Shown piece after piece: positions 36,841 to 49,477 of a DNA stretch of 64,000 nucleotides. How positions within the stretch are numbered: position 1 is the stretch's first letter; each line of letters starts with the position of its first letter. The stretch spans positions 17,660,167 to 17,724,166 of the forward strand of contig NC_058043.1 in the NCBI RefSeq assembly GCF_020085105.1. The letters are read 5' to 3'. The notes beneath the pieces are model-generated. The model searched no databases, had not been told where the DNA came from, and saw only the letters and a program-made list of their open reading frames with translations. The position numbers were made by a program, and so were the translations under genes. Source of the DNA: Siniperca chuatsi. Taxonomy: Eukaryota > Chordata > Actinopteri > Centrarchiformes > Sinipercidae.

Positions 36841-38022
36841 TGGCTCTCAGACTGCTCTTTGTTCTGGCTGAACATGGGGATGGTGTGGTAGCTTAGCACG
36901 GCGTGAAGAGCCAGCCAGTGCGATCCAGTCAACAGGCTTTAAAACACGGACAGATACAGCTGGGATATTGTAACATTTGTGAATAGCAGCGTCACATGCG
37001 TTAATAGACACTTCCAGTAGCGCAACATAACATAGCACGATTTGGGTATGCAACCAACAAGAAACCAGTTGCACCGACATGCAAGTTAATGGTGTCTTTT
37101 CATTAAAACTGTAGTTTTAAAAGTAGCGGATGATTTACACAAAGGTGTAGCACAGCGCTGGTACTGGTGGGGTAAACGATTACATGGATTAACCACATCA
37201 TTTAAATGGACAGCCAGCCATTCTCCTCCATGTCAACATTTCTGCCTGTCAGTTTGGCCGTTTAAGAGCTTTCCATAGTGCCTCAGTGGAAATGGGCGCC
37301 CTATAATGAGAGGGGCATATTTTCAATGAAGACTAGACTTCATCATTACCAGCCCACACATGCACTGTCACAAATATACTGTATTTTAATCTGAACAACT
37401 TTGCTGTATTTTCTTTTAACTCCAATAGTTGCCATTGATCTGTACTATTTATACTATCTAATGTCTGTGAAGTCAAGGAAAACCCTCAAAGAGGAAAAAA
37501 ACCCAAAACACCCTCAAGCACATAAGGGAAGAAAGGTATTGTATGAGACCGTCAGCTCCAAACCTTGCATTCATCAAATGGTTTTTATACATAGTGTACA
37601 TCCTGTTTTGCGCATCTACAGTCAAACTGTGTGACACCATCTTGTTTAGAAGTTTTGCAGTCACATTCAGTTTTCTGGGTCTGGTGTTATTTTTATTAAA
37701 TTGTTCAAATTAGGACGTAAACTTAAACCAATGCAAATTTCCACTATTGTAAAGGATCTAATATTATTTCACACTGGTGGATACCTTTTTTAAAGTGTTT
37801 TTTCGAGAACTTCTTCAATGCTATTTTGCGTTGTTTGTAAATTGTTATTTTGTAGTTATTGATGTTCCTAGTTTTGGTGCATTGTCTCATTATTTAATTG
37901 AAAATCTGCTTTTTGGTGTAATTAACCAGAGCACTGCTGTGACTATGCACCATTAGTTTGATTTCATCTCTGTTTCTCAGAATGTACCTGTTGGTGCCGG
38001 TGGTGACGGTGGACATGGATGA
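36355..38022 (+). other. Possible spliced 54-aa micro-ORF or uORF in the usp49 leader
   Basis: Three segments, 36355-36370, 37429-37535 and 37981-38022, join in phase into one ATG-to-TGA frame of 54 codons. It starts MDVGDVAIDLYYLYYLMSVK, continues lysine-rich and ends glycine-rich. Each junction has plausible sites: GATG|GTAACG, CTCCAATAG|TTGCC, GAAAG|GTATTG and TTTCTCAG|AATG. I recognise no family. One open frame over a 107-nt exon is not rare by chance, so this could simply be untranslated leader. Confidence 0.15.
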
Positions 38023-38103
38023 TCAAGCTGCACATTCCTGTTGAGTTCTCTGCAAATGTTGTGATGTGCTGTCCCAAACCTGATCAAGCAAACTACTTTT
38101 ACA
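37981..38103 (+). other. Candidate untranslated exon of usp49
   Basis: A 123-bp segment bounded by a strong acceptor (CTCTGTTTCTCAG) and a strong donor (ACA|GTAAGTAT), just upstream of the first coding exon, whose acceptor CTTACCTCAG ends at 38306. A second candidate exon, 37429-37535, lies further upstream. Confidence 0.4.
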
Positions 38104-38371
38104 GTAAGTATACCGTTTTAATTTTCTGTCACTTTCTATACAGTACAGTGTGTGTGTGTGTGTATGCTCGCTCAGTAATTTGAATAATTCAGACTGGTGA
38201 TGGTGTACACCGTGATAAGCGTAGCACGTGTTTATCAGTCCTTTCACTGGTTTGTATGGTCAGATCTTAATCCTACTTTCTTTTTTCCCTGTAAATCTTA
38301 CCTCAGAATGAGTTGCAGCTTGGTTACAGGACGTGTGTCCTATCACTGAGGCCACATGTGTATCTGGAGAG

Positions 38372-41300
38372 ATGGATCGTTGTAAGCACGTGGGTCGCCT
38401 TCGTCTGGGCCACGACCATTCCATCCTCAATCCACAAAAATGGCACTGTGTCGACTGCAGCACCACCGATTCAGTGTGGGCCTGCCTCAAGTGCTCCCAC
38501 GTGGCCTGTGGACGTTTCATGGAGGAGCACTCACTCAAACACTTTCAGGAGTCACACCACCCACTGGCTATGGAGGTGCGTGAGCTGGATGTCTTCTGTT
38601 TTGCCTGTGGAGACTATGTACTCAATGATAACGCAGAGGGAGACCTCAAACTCCTCAGAGGGGCGCTCTCTACTGTTCGCAGCCCAGGTAGACGCTCACT
38701 ACGCTCCACGACTGGGGAAGGGGGGCCACAGCCCGCCATGCAGCTGGCCTTGCGTCACAGGAGGAAAGCACTTCTAGGGAGGATGCTTCAGATGTGGATC
38801 AGCAAACATCAGGAGCTGCAGAATCAGCGTGAAGAGAAACTTGAGGAAGCTAGGAGACAAAAAAAAGAGGTAAAAAGGAGACTCATGGAAGAGCTTGGCA
38901 ATGTCCCTCCCAGAAAGAGTGCTAGGCTTCTTACTCAGGCGCCACGTTCAACCATCACACTCATTCCTCGCAAATTTCGCGACCCTCCAGAACGCCTACC
39001 TCCTCCTCCTCCTAAGAAGCCTTCCCTTCTAACCCTGTCCCGTAAGGCTCCTCAGAATGGCAGAGCTGCTAAACTGAGGAGATACTACTCAACACATGCG
39101 GTAACCCGCCGGAGACTCGCTCCAGGTGTCACTGGTCTGCGCAACTTGGGGAACACATGCTACATGAACTCAATATTGCAAGTGCTGAGCCACCTGCAGA
39201 AATTCAGGGAGTGTTTTCTCACTTTGGACCTGTGCGAGACTGAGGAGCTGCTGGCCAAGACCAATCATTCCCAGGGGATGAAGGGGGTGACAGGAGGTGT
39301 AGTCAGCAGTGGTAACACAGCACTGTCAGGATGCCCTCTTGGACGCATGGGGAAGGCAGGCTGTTGGAATTTGCCCGTGGGCAAAAAAGAAAGTGCCCCG
39401 CCTTCCCCACAGGCTGCAGAGTTGGTCCAGCCCAAGGAGCCTCGCTGCTCCACCCGCCAGCAGATGTCTCTGTGCCATGAGTTGCATACACTTTTCAGGG
39501 TCATGTGGTCAGGCCGGTGGTCTTTAGTGTCTCCCTTTGCCATGCTGCACTCCGTGTGGAACCTCATCCCAGCTTTCCGTGGGTATGACCAGCAGGACGC
39601 CCAGGAGTTCTTGTGTGAGCTGCTGGACAAGGTGCAGCAGGAGCTGGACACAGAGGGGTCCAAACGCAGGATAGTTATCCCCATCACAAAGAGGAAACTA
39701 TCCAAGCAAGTGCTAAAGGTTCTTAACACCATCTTTCACGGGCAGTTACTCAGCCAGGTGAGACTGTCAACACGCCAGATATGTGCCGATGTAAACATTT
39801 TATAGTATGATTAACTTGGGCCAAATTATCACAATATTCAATGTTAAACATACAGAACTTGCATGTCTTTCACAAAACTGACATAACGAGTCATATATAT
39901 ATATCATATATATATTTCTCCCTAACCCACCCATTCTGGCTTTTCCTGCTGCCCCTATCTACACCCAGAATCCCTTGTCCCAAACCTTTAAACTCATAAC
40001 AATGAAATTGTGAGGCCAAGTAATTTGAAAAGAATACATGACGACTCCTTACAATTGAGGTGTGATTGTAGACAAAAATAGTCATTAGTTTTTAATTTTG
40101 AATATCACTCAAAAAAAACTTTCAGGATGCTGCATCAAACGTCCACTTAATTTCTAAAATGAAGACTAAGACTTGGTGTCATCAACAAACGTCACAACTA
40201 CTTACTACTGGAGTCACTCACCTGTTTGTCTTCTCTTCTTGCTGTGTATTTTGTAGGTGACGTGTCTGTCCTGTAAGCACAAGTCTAACACAGTTGAGCC
40301 ATTCTGGGATTTGTCTCTGGAGTTTCCAGAGCGATACCACAGCATAGACAAAGGCTCAGGCTCTACAGCTTACCAGCGCAGCTGCACCCTCACTGAGATG
40401 CTGTCCAAGTTTACGGAGATGGAGGCTCTCGAAGGCAGAATCTATGCCTGCAACCACTGCAACAGTTAGTATGATGTTTAATACAATGCAAAGCAAAGGC
40501 AAACATTTTTCTTATCTGTTAAGTGTTGCCCGTTACAGCTGGAGTTGGATAAATCTGAATTAATTCAGGATGCCTTATTTAACATCATTTAAATGCATTA
40601 GATTTTAAAATCTGATTCTGTCTTATTAAGCCTTACATACAAATTTAAAAAAATCAATTTCTGACAAACAGCTTTCTTAATAATGCTGTGTTCCACATAC
40701 TTATGCAACTATAGTTCCATCAGAAAAGGGAACTGGACTTTGAGTGCAGAAGACATTTTGTCTCGGTATAGACCTTTGAATCCGCCCACCCCACCGAGTT
40801 GACTGATGGAAATGAAGTGTAATGAGTTGACAATTCTGTCTGATATCAGGCAAGAAGACATTGGTGCCTGGAGAAATTTTGTTTGAATGACATGAATTCA
40901 AATTTTAAAAACTCACCTTTTAAATAAATAAATGTACAAAATATAACATTAAGGCACAATTTGAAATGGAACATTATTTTTTTTTTGTATTGAATTTGTC
41001 TTTAAGATGTAATTTCAAATTCAGTTTTCAGAGTTAAAAATGTCTTAATTAGGATTCTGCATTTTGAGCAGTTCATTCAGTTTTGACTGAGAGGCAGCGT
41101 CTGCAGCGGCGGGCCAACGCTTCTCCTCTGAGTGGCCGAGCAGGGAGTGAGGACGGTGACTTGTTGGTGGAGGGAGGAGTGGTAGTCCACTGTTGACAGC
41201 CTTGTAGGAGGCAGCGACTTGAAAACTAGGCTGGCAGCCACACAAAATCTGTTTGCAAAGCCTGATATATTGCTGGAAAGTGTGTCACATTTGCACTACA

Positions 41301-42066
41301 ACAAAGCCTCACATCAGTAATATGCATTTGAATTGATTTATGGATTAATTTACTGTCTCATTGTTTCGTGGTTTGTCAGAAAGAAGACGGAAATCATCCC
41401 ACAAACCCTTAGTTCTGTCAGAGGCACGTAAGCAGCTTCTGATCTACCGTTTACCTCAGGTTCTACGGCTGCACCTCAAACGCTTCAGGCAAGTTTGTCT
41501 ACAGGATGATTTTCTTTATAATATTTACTTCTAATTAAGTAACTTAAGCATTTATAACAGTTTGAGATTCCCAGTCTTGTTGTTTTTTGTAGCTGAAGCA
41601 CAGGAGCATTTATGTTCGTCATGATGCTTGTGAATCGTTGCGACGCTAACTTGTTCCTGTTGTATGGCAGATGGTCGGGGCGGAACCATAGGGAGAAAAT
41701 CGGCGTCCATGTGGCCTTTGACCAAGTTCTAAACATCAAACCATACTGCTGCACAGGCTCAGGTCACTCTGTCCACAGAGGAGGCTACACCTACGATCTG
41801 TCTGCTGTAGTTATGCATCACGGTAAAGGCTTCGGCTCAGGGCACTACACCGCATACTGCTACAATACAGAAGGAGGTGAGGAAGAGGCTTAATTCAGAT
41901 CAACCTATGAAGTCCTGTTGTTCTGCTGCATATTTAACCTTTTTTTGTCTTTGCGTCTTCAGGTTTCTGGGTCCACTGTAATGACTCTGAGATGAAGGTT
42001 TGCAGTGTGGAGGAAGTGTGCAACACTCAGGCCTATATTCTCTTCTATACCCAGAGGTCTGCCTAG
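38372..42066 (+). CDS. usp49: Ubiquitin carboxyl-terminal hydrolase 49
   Basis: Coding exons 38372-39757 (acceptor at 38306), 40257-40464, 41380-41488, 41671-41876 and 41963-42066 join in phase to 670 aa (human 688). Residues 1-100 form a ZnF-UBP domain with the C/H pattern ([31 protein letters not shown]). A basic, proline-rich linker with a coiled segment (about 140-185) follows. The USP catalytic core begins [13 protein letters not shown] (Cys263) and has the [12 protein letters not shown] box. It has the zinc-knuckle cysteines [10 protein letters not shown] and YACNHCN, then [13 protein letters not shown] (His626) and WVHCNDS (Asp644). All three catalytic residues are present. USP49 removes ubiquitin from histone H2B and other nuclear substrates. 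USP44 is the close relative; the EFPERYHSI and [10 protein letters not shown] blocks and the MED20/BYSL neighbourhood favour usp49. The third coding intron has a GC donor. Confidence 0.94.
39758..40256 (+). other. usp49 intron
   Basis: Intron with a TATA-rich microsatellite-like stretch near 39893-39915. No gene seen. Confidence 0.6.
40465..41379 (+). other. usp49 intron
   Basis: Plain intron sequence. The ORF at 41045-41245 on the minus strand has no motif and no homology I recognise. Confidence 0.6.
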
Positions 42067-44273
42067 ATACCTCTTGCTGTGATGTCGACCTGTACGTGGC
42101 AACTAAAGGCTGCATTTATGAAAATGTTCTCTGATGTTTTCCCAGATGTAATTAAACAATCACTTTAAAATAATTTACTAAAAAAAGATGGCAATGAGGG
42201 CAGTAGGACAGCCACAATCATGAGTCAAGGTGAAAATTTTAGCAGCGTAATCCAGATGAGAAAGATGATGATGAAAATGGTATACACACTGTAAAGTTGC
42301 AAAGGAAACAACTGGTGAATTTCATTTAAAACGTTCTAATGGACATCTTTGGATTGATTTTAACAAAAATAAAAAGAAAGAAATCAAAAACCTTTTCATA
42401 AATGAGGCCACAGGTTTCTCAGCCTGTGGGACCAGCATTTTGGTTAATGGCCTGAAGACTGTGGCAGCAGGTCCGACTCTTTCCTGCTGAACACCAAGTT
42501 GTGTGTCTGTGTTTTTAGAAACAATCAGGCTCGTGTCTGTTGAGTCTGGAACCAACCAGGCGCTCACCTGAGACAGCATTTTACATTCAAAGGCAACACA
42601 GATTCTGGATTCTAGACAATAATGTTGTTCATGTGCATTTTATATAAAACTAGATTTGATGCCAATGCACTAAATATAAGAGGTACATCTTTCAACATCA
42701 TTGTAAAGTTTCACTTGAATGAAATTAATCTTAGTGACAGAACCGACTAAAGTCCGGAGTCTGTGTTGCCTCCTGTTCAGCTTTTTTAATTATTGTGAAA
42801 TGTCAGTTCTGGAAACTTTTAATACGCATCCCTGTGTCATTTGTATTTCATCATGTCCTCTCCTCAAGTGCACTGCTGTGACTGGATACTGTGTCCTGCG
42901 CTCTCAGTGAACAGGAATTGTTTTTGTTTTTGTTTATTTTGTAGTCATTCTATGTTTCACTTCCATGAAAAGAAGCAAAAAGTACGAGTTTCAGACACTT
43001 GATGAGCGATGGAAAGCTGCACTTTTGAGGAGGGGCTACTATTGTTGGTCCTATTTTTGTGATTGTTCATCTTTTAGCTCCTGTATCTTCTTTAAATGGC
43101 AGCTCCCCCTGTGGTGTAACGGTTTTAGACTAGTCTGTGCCCGGGTTGGAGACGCTGCACCTGTGTTTTAACCGCAGGAGATGGGAAAATGAGTAAAAGG
43201 GCAGACTGCGATACTGAAGAATGTGTTTCTTTCTGGGAGACCTGGGGTACCCATTTTGAGTTGAGCACCTGAAAGCAATATATTGTACATCTTGCATCTT
43301 GACAGGAAATTAAGATAAAATCAGGAATTCTTCTGCTTGTTATACAATGTTTTTTTTCTACTCTGCTGTTTCTATCAAGGTCTTTAGAATTTCCTAGTTA
43401 ATCAAGAAAAACTGTTGTGTTTGATACGAGTCAAATGCAAAATACATTTGTGAACTCTGTAAAAGTTGGAACAATCTAATGACGATGAATGTCTTACTTT
43501 TTAGTGGTCAGGTGTGGCGATGCCACTGCCTCTGATCCCCTTGAGTTCTGTCTTGTACTGTAAGAATACCTGTCATAAATGTATTGGTCATATGGGTTTT
43601 GCCTGACAGTAATTATTAAAAAGACAAAGCAAATTTGAAACGCTTTTTGGGTTGTATTCATTTCAGAGCGATCATTTTAAAATGTCTTAAAATGGAGGGG
43701 GCTTCATATAGGTTATGAGCATTTTCACTCACTTAGCCATCTGCAACATCTGTTAATAGCATTATAGGAAAATACATATGTGTTCAGTGTACATAAATGG
43801 AGTCAGGAAAAATGTGTTGGCAATCATCTTTTCACAAATGTAGCATCATAACAGAAAATGGACACAGTGAAGTAGAACTGAAATAATCCACAGGATTAGC
43901 AGATGGATACACAGCTGATCTGAACCCTATTTATTCTGCTTCTCTAATGCTTTCTTAAAGATTTGAAACCTAGAATAAATGTAATCCGGTCCAGAGAAAG
44001 ATGCTGCCGATTAGAGCGCACTAAATGTAAATAACCTCTGAGTATGATTTCTCTTCTGAGCAGCGAACTGGTCTCCTATCCCTTTTCCCCCACTGATGTA
44101 CCATGATGAGTTTTTTCCCATCTAATAAATGCTACACTCTTTCATTAAAAAAATCAAGTCCTGAATGCATTTGATTGAAATTATATCAAGCAACATCTGG
44201 AAAGTGTAACATAAACCACAATGTATTGTTTGTAAGATTTTATTAATTAGCTCTGTTGGTGAGACTGCTATTG

Positions 44274-44636
44274 TCTTTAAAGTGAGACTATGTAACTTTT
44301 GAGTGAAGAAACAACACATTCTTCCTCTTACAAATGAAAAGTTGTCTTCATAAGCAATAAAATGCCCTGTTGCTCATTTCAATACGTTTTGCTGCTACAG
44401 CCTTACTTGGTCTGGTATGACCAGTAGCTTGTGGAGGCTAATGTTAGCACATTTAAGGTAAATATTGCTTCAAACATCAATCCGCTGACTCTTATCTACT
44501 CTTCTCTGCTACTGTTACAATAGCTTAGCATTTTAGCTAATCAGAAAATTAGCATATAGCATTTTCCCATATCATCATTTGTAGCCGGGGTGGCCCCTGT
44601 TTTTCAAAAGTTACATAATTTCTCTTTAAAGTGAGA
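44274..44636. repeat. MITE, uninterrupted copy
   Basis: Left end TTTAAAGTGAGACTATGTAA and right end TTACATAATTTCTCTTTAAA form imperfect inverted repeats of about 22 bp. TCTTTAAAGTGAGA occurs at both borders. It matches the split copy at 14442-15108 in nuak2 intron 1 and has no coding capacity. The TTTAAA core is palindromic, so the exact ends are ambiguous. Confidence 0.65.
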
Positions 44637-44989
44637 ACATTTCAACTGTATTAGCACAAAAGTAGCATTGTGTCCTCAGGCACAAGTTCTGTCAAGACTA
44701 AACACCAAAGATGATGCCAATAAAAGTCCAAAGCTGTGTTCAGAATGAGATATGAAACACAATAACATAACTTGTAATTCTAAATGTACTTTTAAGCAAT
44801 TTGCAGTGAAATATGATCAACTGTACTTACATAAAGCATTACTTGTTTCTATTTCAAAAGGTCAGCAGTTTCATGTTGATGTAATTACTTATTTAACATA
44901 GTAATTTTATTCATTATCAGTTATTTATTTTATAGTATATATAATATGCTAAGAATTTCAGTTTTTAAACTATTTTTATTAATTCAGTA

Positions 44990-45420
44990 TCACTGCCTAA
45001 TAAGAAACCCTTTATAATGGCTTAATTAGTGGCAAATACATAATTTACTAATGCTTTATAGAGAAGCAATAAGACATTCATAAAATACAAATTTTGGGTT
45101 GCTAGGTTATGAATAATTCCTTGGTGTCTATCCTTTCTATTAGATAATAATGCAGTTATAGATGTTGGTAATCCCACAATGAATGCTTAACAAGGTGTTT
45201 ATTAAGTGGATTTTGGTTCAGTTTCTCTGCAGCCCTTTTTCACAAGGTAAGGGGCCATACGGCCCAATCAGTCAGGTATTTTTTCATGAACTGGCAACCC
45301 AAAAGTTGCTCTTATTAATGGCTTAAAACATTTTATTAACTATTAAAAATAAAGCCATTAGTTACAGTGTATAAACCCTTTATAAAAGGTGTCCTGTTAG
45401 AAAATGGTACCAGTATTTCT
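44990..45420. repeat. AT-rich dispersed repeat
   Basis: AAACCCTTTATAA occurs near both ends (about 45006-45018 and 45375-45387). The interior (GTTGCTAGGTTATGAATAA, ATTAATGGCTTAAAAC) resembles a repeat recurring in fish genomes. Class unknown. Confidence 0.35.
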
Positions 45421-46490
45421 ATATCTTAAGGGATGGAAGTTGTTGCTCTCTTACCCAGTCTAAGAACATTTTAATCAAAACGTTCAGTCAGCAAAAGAAT
45501 GATGAGGATATATTCAGGGTCAGCCTAATATATGAAATCATTTATTTCTTACATTGTTTAATAAAACAGCAATAATTATTTTTTGCAAACTGGATATAAA
45601 CTTTGATACAATTTGACATACCAGTTAATTTAACACCGTGGATAGTAGCAGTTCTACAATAGTGGTTATGGAATAGCATTTATGACAGAACAGATTTCAC
45701 GTAGTTGAATTATTGTTGTGAATTTGCCACAGATATCAGCGTTTTTTTAAACAGTTCATTCGACAGAAAGAAAGAAATGCGTCTAAAAGCGCTGCTTCAA
45801 CACCAGAACAGGATGTGAAACAAAGCAGGAATGACACAGTTGAGATACAACATATCTGTACTGTATTTCTGACAACAAAATGGCAGTTATAGAAGATTAA
45901 TTGTGTCATTAATGACATGTTAACTCATGCCAACTAGATGCATCTTAGTGCACATATGAGGCCATGCATGAGGAAATAACATTCATGAAAAAAGCCTTTT
46001 CCTCTCAAATATACTATAGCTTCAACATGAAGGTTACAGCGAACATGATCAGCATTTTAAAGTCATTATAAGTTGCTCTAGTCTTTGTAATTCATGTATT
46101 ATAAATAATTAGAAAAAGACGATCCAAAGATTTCTTGCAAGAAACTCAGTTTTTGGTGACAGCAATGCAATCGATGATTGGTCATCAACACCAGTAGATT
46201 TGGGGGAGATGAAATAATGTCTTTTGTCGCTTGGCAAACAGAGAATTTCTTCTTCTTTCTCACTGTAAACACCTCTCAACACTCTCTGTAGGCCGGATCT
46301 TGTCCATTCCTCAACTAAAAGAGCCATGTTTTGTCCTCAGATGCTCCACGTTTACACTCAAAGGGAACGGAAGTGCAGTAGCTCTCATTCTATTTCAGTC
46401 TCTTCGTCCTTAAGTGGTGATGACAGAGGTGAAAACCAGCTTGTGACTCTCTGCTCTGCTCCCCTCTGGAGTCTCGCTCATGCAGGGAGC

Positions 46491-49446
46491 TCAGCTGGGC
46501 AGCAGCCACGGCTCCACAAAGTCCCACTGCTTCCACAGGACGAAGAGCAATAAGGTCAGCAGGACGGTGGCAGCTACCCGGGCTCGGGTCTTCATCAGCG
46601 GGGTGATGAAGTTGGCCAAGGTGGAGACGAAGACCAGCAGCACGGCCATGAGCGCCAGGATGACATTGATGAGTTTACCCAGCAGAGCTCGAGCATTGGC
46701 GTTCTCCACTCCCTCCAACTGGACGACCTGCTGCTGTTGCTGCTGCAGCTCCAGCTTGGTGATGCGGGTCAGGCACGACTCCACGGCCTCCTGTATGTAC
46801 AGACCCACACAGAGTAACCACAGTGGGATTTTTCCCGCTCAACAGCTCGTATGAAAGACCCTGAAAACTTATTTTCTCCATCAGCTTTTCACAATGAGTG
46901 ACGGGGTCCTACATGACCACACTATTTTCTGCCAAAATTAGATCAGTTTTGGTTATTTCACATGAGAGATTTCTTTATTTGTCTTTTTTTCTGAGCTCTT
47001 TTCACTGGTTTGAAGTGGGCCAGGCTCAGTTTGAACAGTGTGATGTCACCAATCAGGATTTAGCAACACTTAAGTCAGACGGTTGTTTGGTTGCTGTGAA
47101 TCAAATCAGATCAAACCCCACCCACACAGTCATGATGAAGCAGATTAGCTGAGTTTTTGAGTGTTTTACTCTTCATTAATAACAACTAAACATGTTTCTT
47201 ATTAAATCATGGATATTTAATATTATAGAAAAATACTTGAAGCCAAGTTTTCAGGGGTTTTAATGTCTACAATAATGTAGCAGATTTTTACCTGAATGTC
47301 CCTTGCTCGCTCATAGGACTGGTAGGCGACTTTTTCCTCCATGCTGGCGAGTTCCTGTTTAAGGTTAGTCATTTCATTCTGGTGCAGTTCTGTTAAGTCA
47401 TTCAGCTGTTCTTCAAGTCGCTCATACCTGAATATACAGTAAAAACACACACAAGAATCCTCAATATAAAGCAAAAGATCATGAAAAATTAAAACTTCAA
47501 CTCTTAAATAGTCCCCTAATAAGTCCGTATATCCAAAGCTTGATATAGCTTATTCCTCTCTGCCATAGTCCTTCACAAACTATTAAAAACACATCATTGC
47601 ACCACACTGTTGCACTGGCTGATATGTTTCTTCATTACGATGAACATGGGCACTGTAGTTTATTTTGAGTTGATCCCACATACACAGTCCTGCTGCAGTA
47701 AATACTCGCTAGTGCACCAAATGCGTATTAATCCGTGGCTAAAAATAGTCCCCTACAAATTCACTATTTACTCCTGTTTGAGTAAAGTTTGTCAAAAACT
47801 ACAGTGCCCAGCTGAGAAAAGAAATGATTTAGTCTTTTTTTTAAAATGAAAGTATATATGTTTGACAATGGGAGCAATGGGCTTGGGGCTAAAAGCCACA
47901 GATAGGGTAGGGAAGTACTGAGAGATGGACTTGTTGGTTTTTGTCTTTTCATGGGATTAGACAATAACAAAAATATAGAATATTGAATATTGTCTTATCC
48001 TTCAAGCAAAGTACATTGTGAAGTCTGTACTGAATACAAATGAGTTCATAAGTGTGACTGTAAATAATTATTTTTGGATGTGTACCTGTATCTCTCTTCT
48101 TGCAGGCACTGTGTCATGTAGGAGTAGTCACTCTGCAGCTGGCCCTTCATGTCCTCGATGGCGTCCTCCATGTGTGCCTGGCTGGCTTTGATCTCTTGCA
48201 GGCCCTCAAGTAGAGAGTCCCAAGAGCTGTGCATGTGATGGTGGTGGTGGTGGTGCCCGTCTAGTCTGGGACTCCCCATCGTTGGACCTAACAGCCCCCC
48301 TCCTCCCCCTGCCCCACCAGAATTACTGCCTGCTCCGGAGCCGGACGTGGCGCTGGAGCACTCGTCGTCGCTGCCGTACTTTGGACTGGAGACCAGAGTG
48401 GCACTTCCACTCAGGGCACGAGGTGTGGGGGTGTCCTCAGAGTGGCCCCCGACTCCGTCCTCGAGTGCGTCCTTTAGGTGAGCAATGTTATCCGCACTGC
48501 CAAACTTGTTCCTGATAAGACTGGCAAACTCTCTGGGCTTGGAGACCACGGCTGTGTGAGTGAGGGCAGATACTCCACCTTTGACCCCTTCAACTACTCC
48601 ACCTCCGAAACCACTTATTCCAGCGCGAACATTGGCCCCAACGTCCTTTAATCCCTGCTGCATGTCCCGCAGGACGTCCTTAGGCTGCCGGGCTGGCCCA
48701 TTCTGTAGAGAGGGAAGAGAAATGAGGAAGCAGAGAAGTGGAGGATCTCAAAGGTAGGAGAGAGGTGATTAGGTTTAAGGGAGAGAACTGTAGGAAGATA
48801 GATGAGGAAAGCAGGCCCTGTAGAGAATTAGGTGAGACACAGGATGATGATGCATTGGTTTAAATAAGTGTTAGGAGATGAGAATCATCAGTCTATATTT
48901 GGACACAACAGTCCTCACAAAGATAATTCAACACTTGTTTGAGTCAGCCATTAGATAATTATTCAAAACAGTCACAGAACAAAAACAGCTCCAAATAAAG
49001 ATATCACATGTTCATGTACAAACTGCAAAAACACACACTTGCTCACCTACCTGTTCTATCTCCTTTAGCTTCTTGTGATAGTGCTCTAGTTTCTTGTGCA
49101 AGTGTGCGATGGTTTGTGCAGACTTCTGGTTCTTCTTCTCAAACACCTGCTTGATCCTGGACGCCTGCTGTTTGTCTGCGTTGTGGGCCAACTTCAGGTA
49201 CTCTGCAACGTTGTCGTCACGGGCCTCCTGCTCCACGCGAATCTGCTCGGTGACTTTCAGAATCTTCTGCTGCAGGTGCTCCAAGGCAACACGCGTCCGC
49301 TGTGGCTCACCAGTCCCCGAACACTCAGCACCCCCGGCCATGATCCCAGACGCTGCTGCCGCTCCGTCCGCACTGATGTTACTGTCAGAGCCTCCATGGC
49401 TGGTGGTGGATGGTAGGCCTAGAGTTGCCACCTCGCTCTTGTCCAG
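46491..49446 (-). CDS. tmcc2: Transmembrane and coiled-coil domain protein 2, C-terminal exons (N-terminus not found)
   Basis: Four minus-strand exons, 49051-49446, 48086-48702, 47292-47427 and 46491-46790, join in phase to 482 aa. The N-terminal part is coiled coil ([38 protein letters not shown]). Then come the family blocks [20 protein letters not shown] and [20 protein letters not shown], a second coiled coil ([19 protein letters not shown]), and two C-terminal membrane segments ([37 protein letters not shown]). TMCC proteins sit in the ER membrane. [13 protein letters not shown] and the closing LLPS match TMCC2 better than TMCC1 or TMCC3. A seven-histidine run near 48240-48255 looks species-specific. 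The first exon here opens in phase 0 at [12 protein letters not shown] without a methionine, so at least one more exon lies upstream. The long mammalian N-terminal exon was not seen. Confidence 0.93.
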
Positions 49447-49477
49447 CTGAGAAGATGAGATGGCAGGGGCAGGTAAT

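Larger units (their letters stand above)
42067..46490. other. usp49 3' UTR, tmcc2 3' UTR and repeats between
   Basis: The two genes converge here. AT-rich DNA after the usp49 stop carries no ORF with family features. A MITE lies at 44274-44636 and an AT-rich repeat at about 44990-45420. Exact poly(A) sites cannot be fixed, though TTTATT near 45541 could serve tmcc2. Confidence 0.5.

Noticed and set aside
38313-38777. 154-aa ORF overlapping the usp49 first coding exon in another frame
   Set aside because: It is a shadow of the usp49 frame, which carries the ZnF-UBP and catalytic motifs; nothing supports a second protein.
43110-43165. tRNA-like sequence CCCTGTGGTGTAACGGTT followed by GCCCGGGTTGGAGAC
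   Set aside because: The A-box-like and B-box-like parts do not fold into a cloverleaf, the T-loop TTCGA is absent and no acceptor stem pairs. It is at most a degenerate SINE head.
48282-49450. Plus-strand ORFs opposite the tmcc2 exons
   Set aside because: Antisense shadows; the minus frame has the coiled-coil and [10 protein letters not shown] family blocks.
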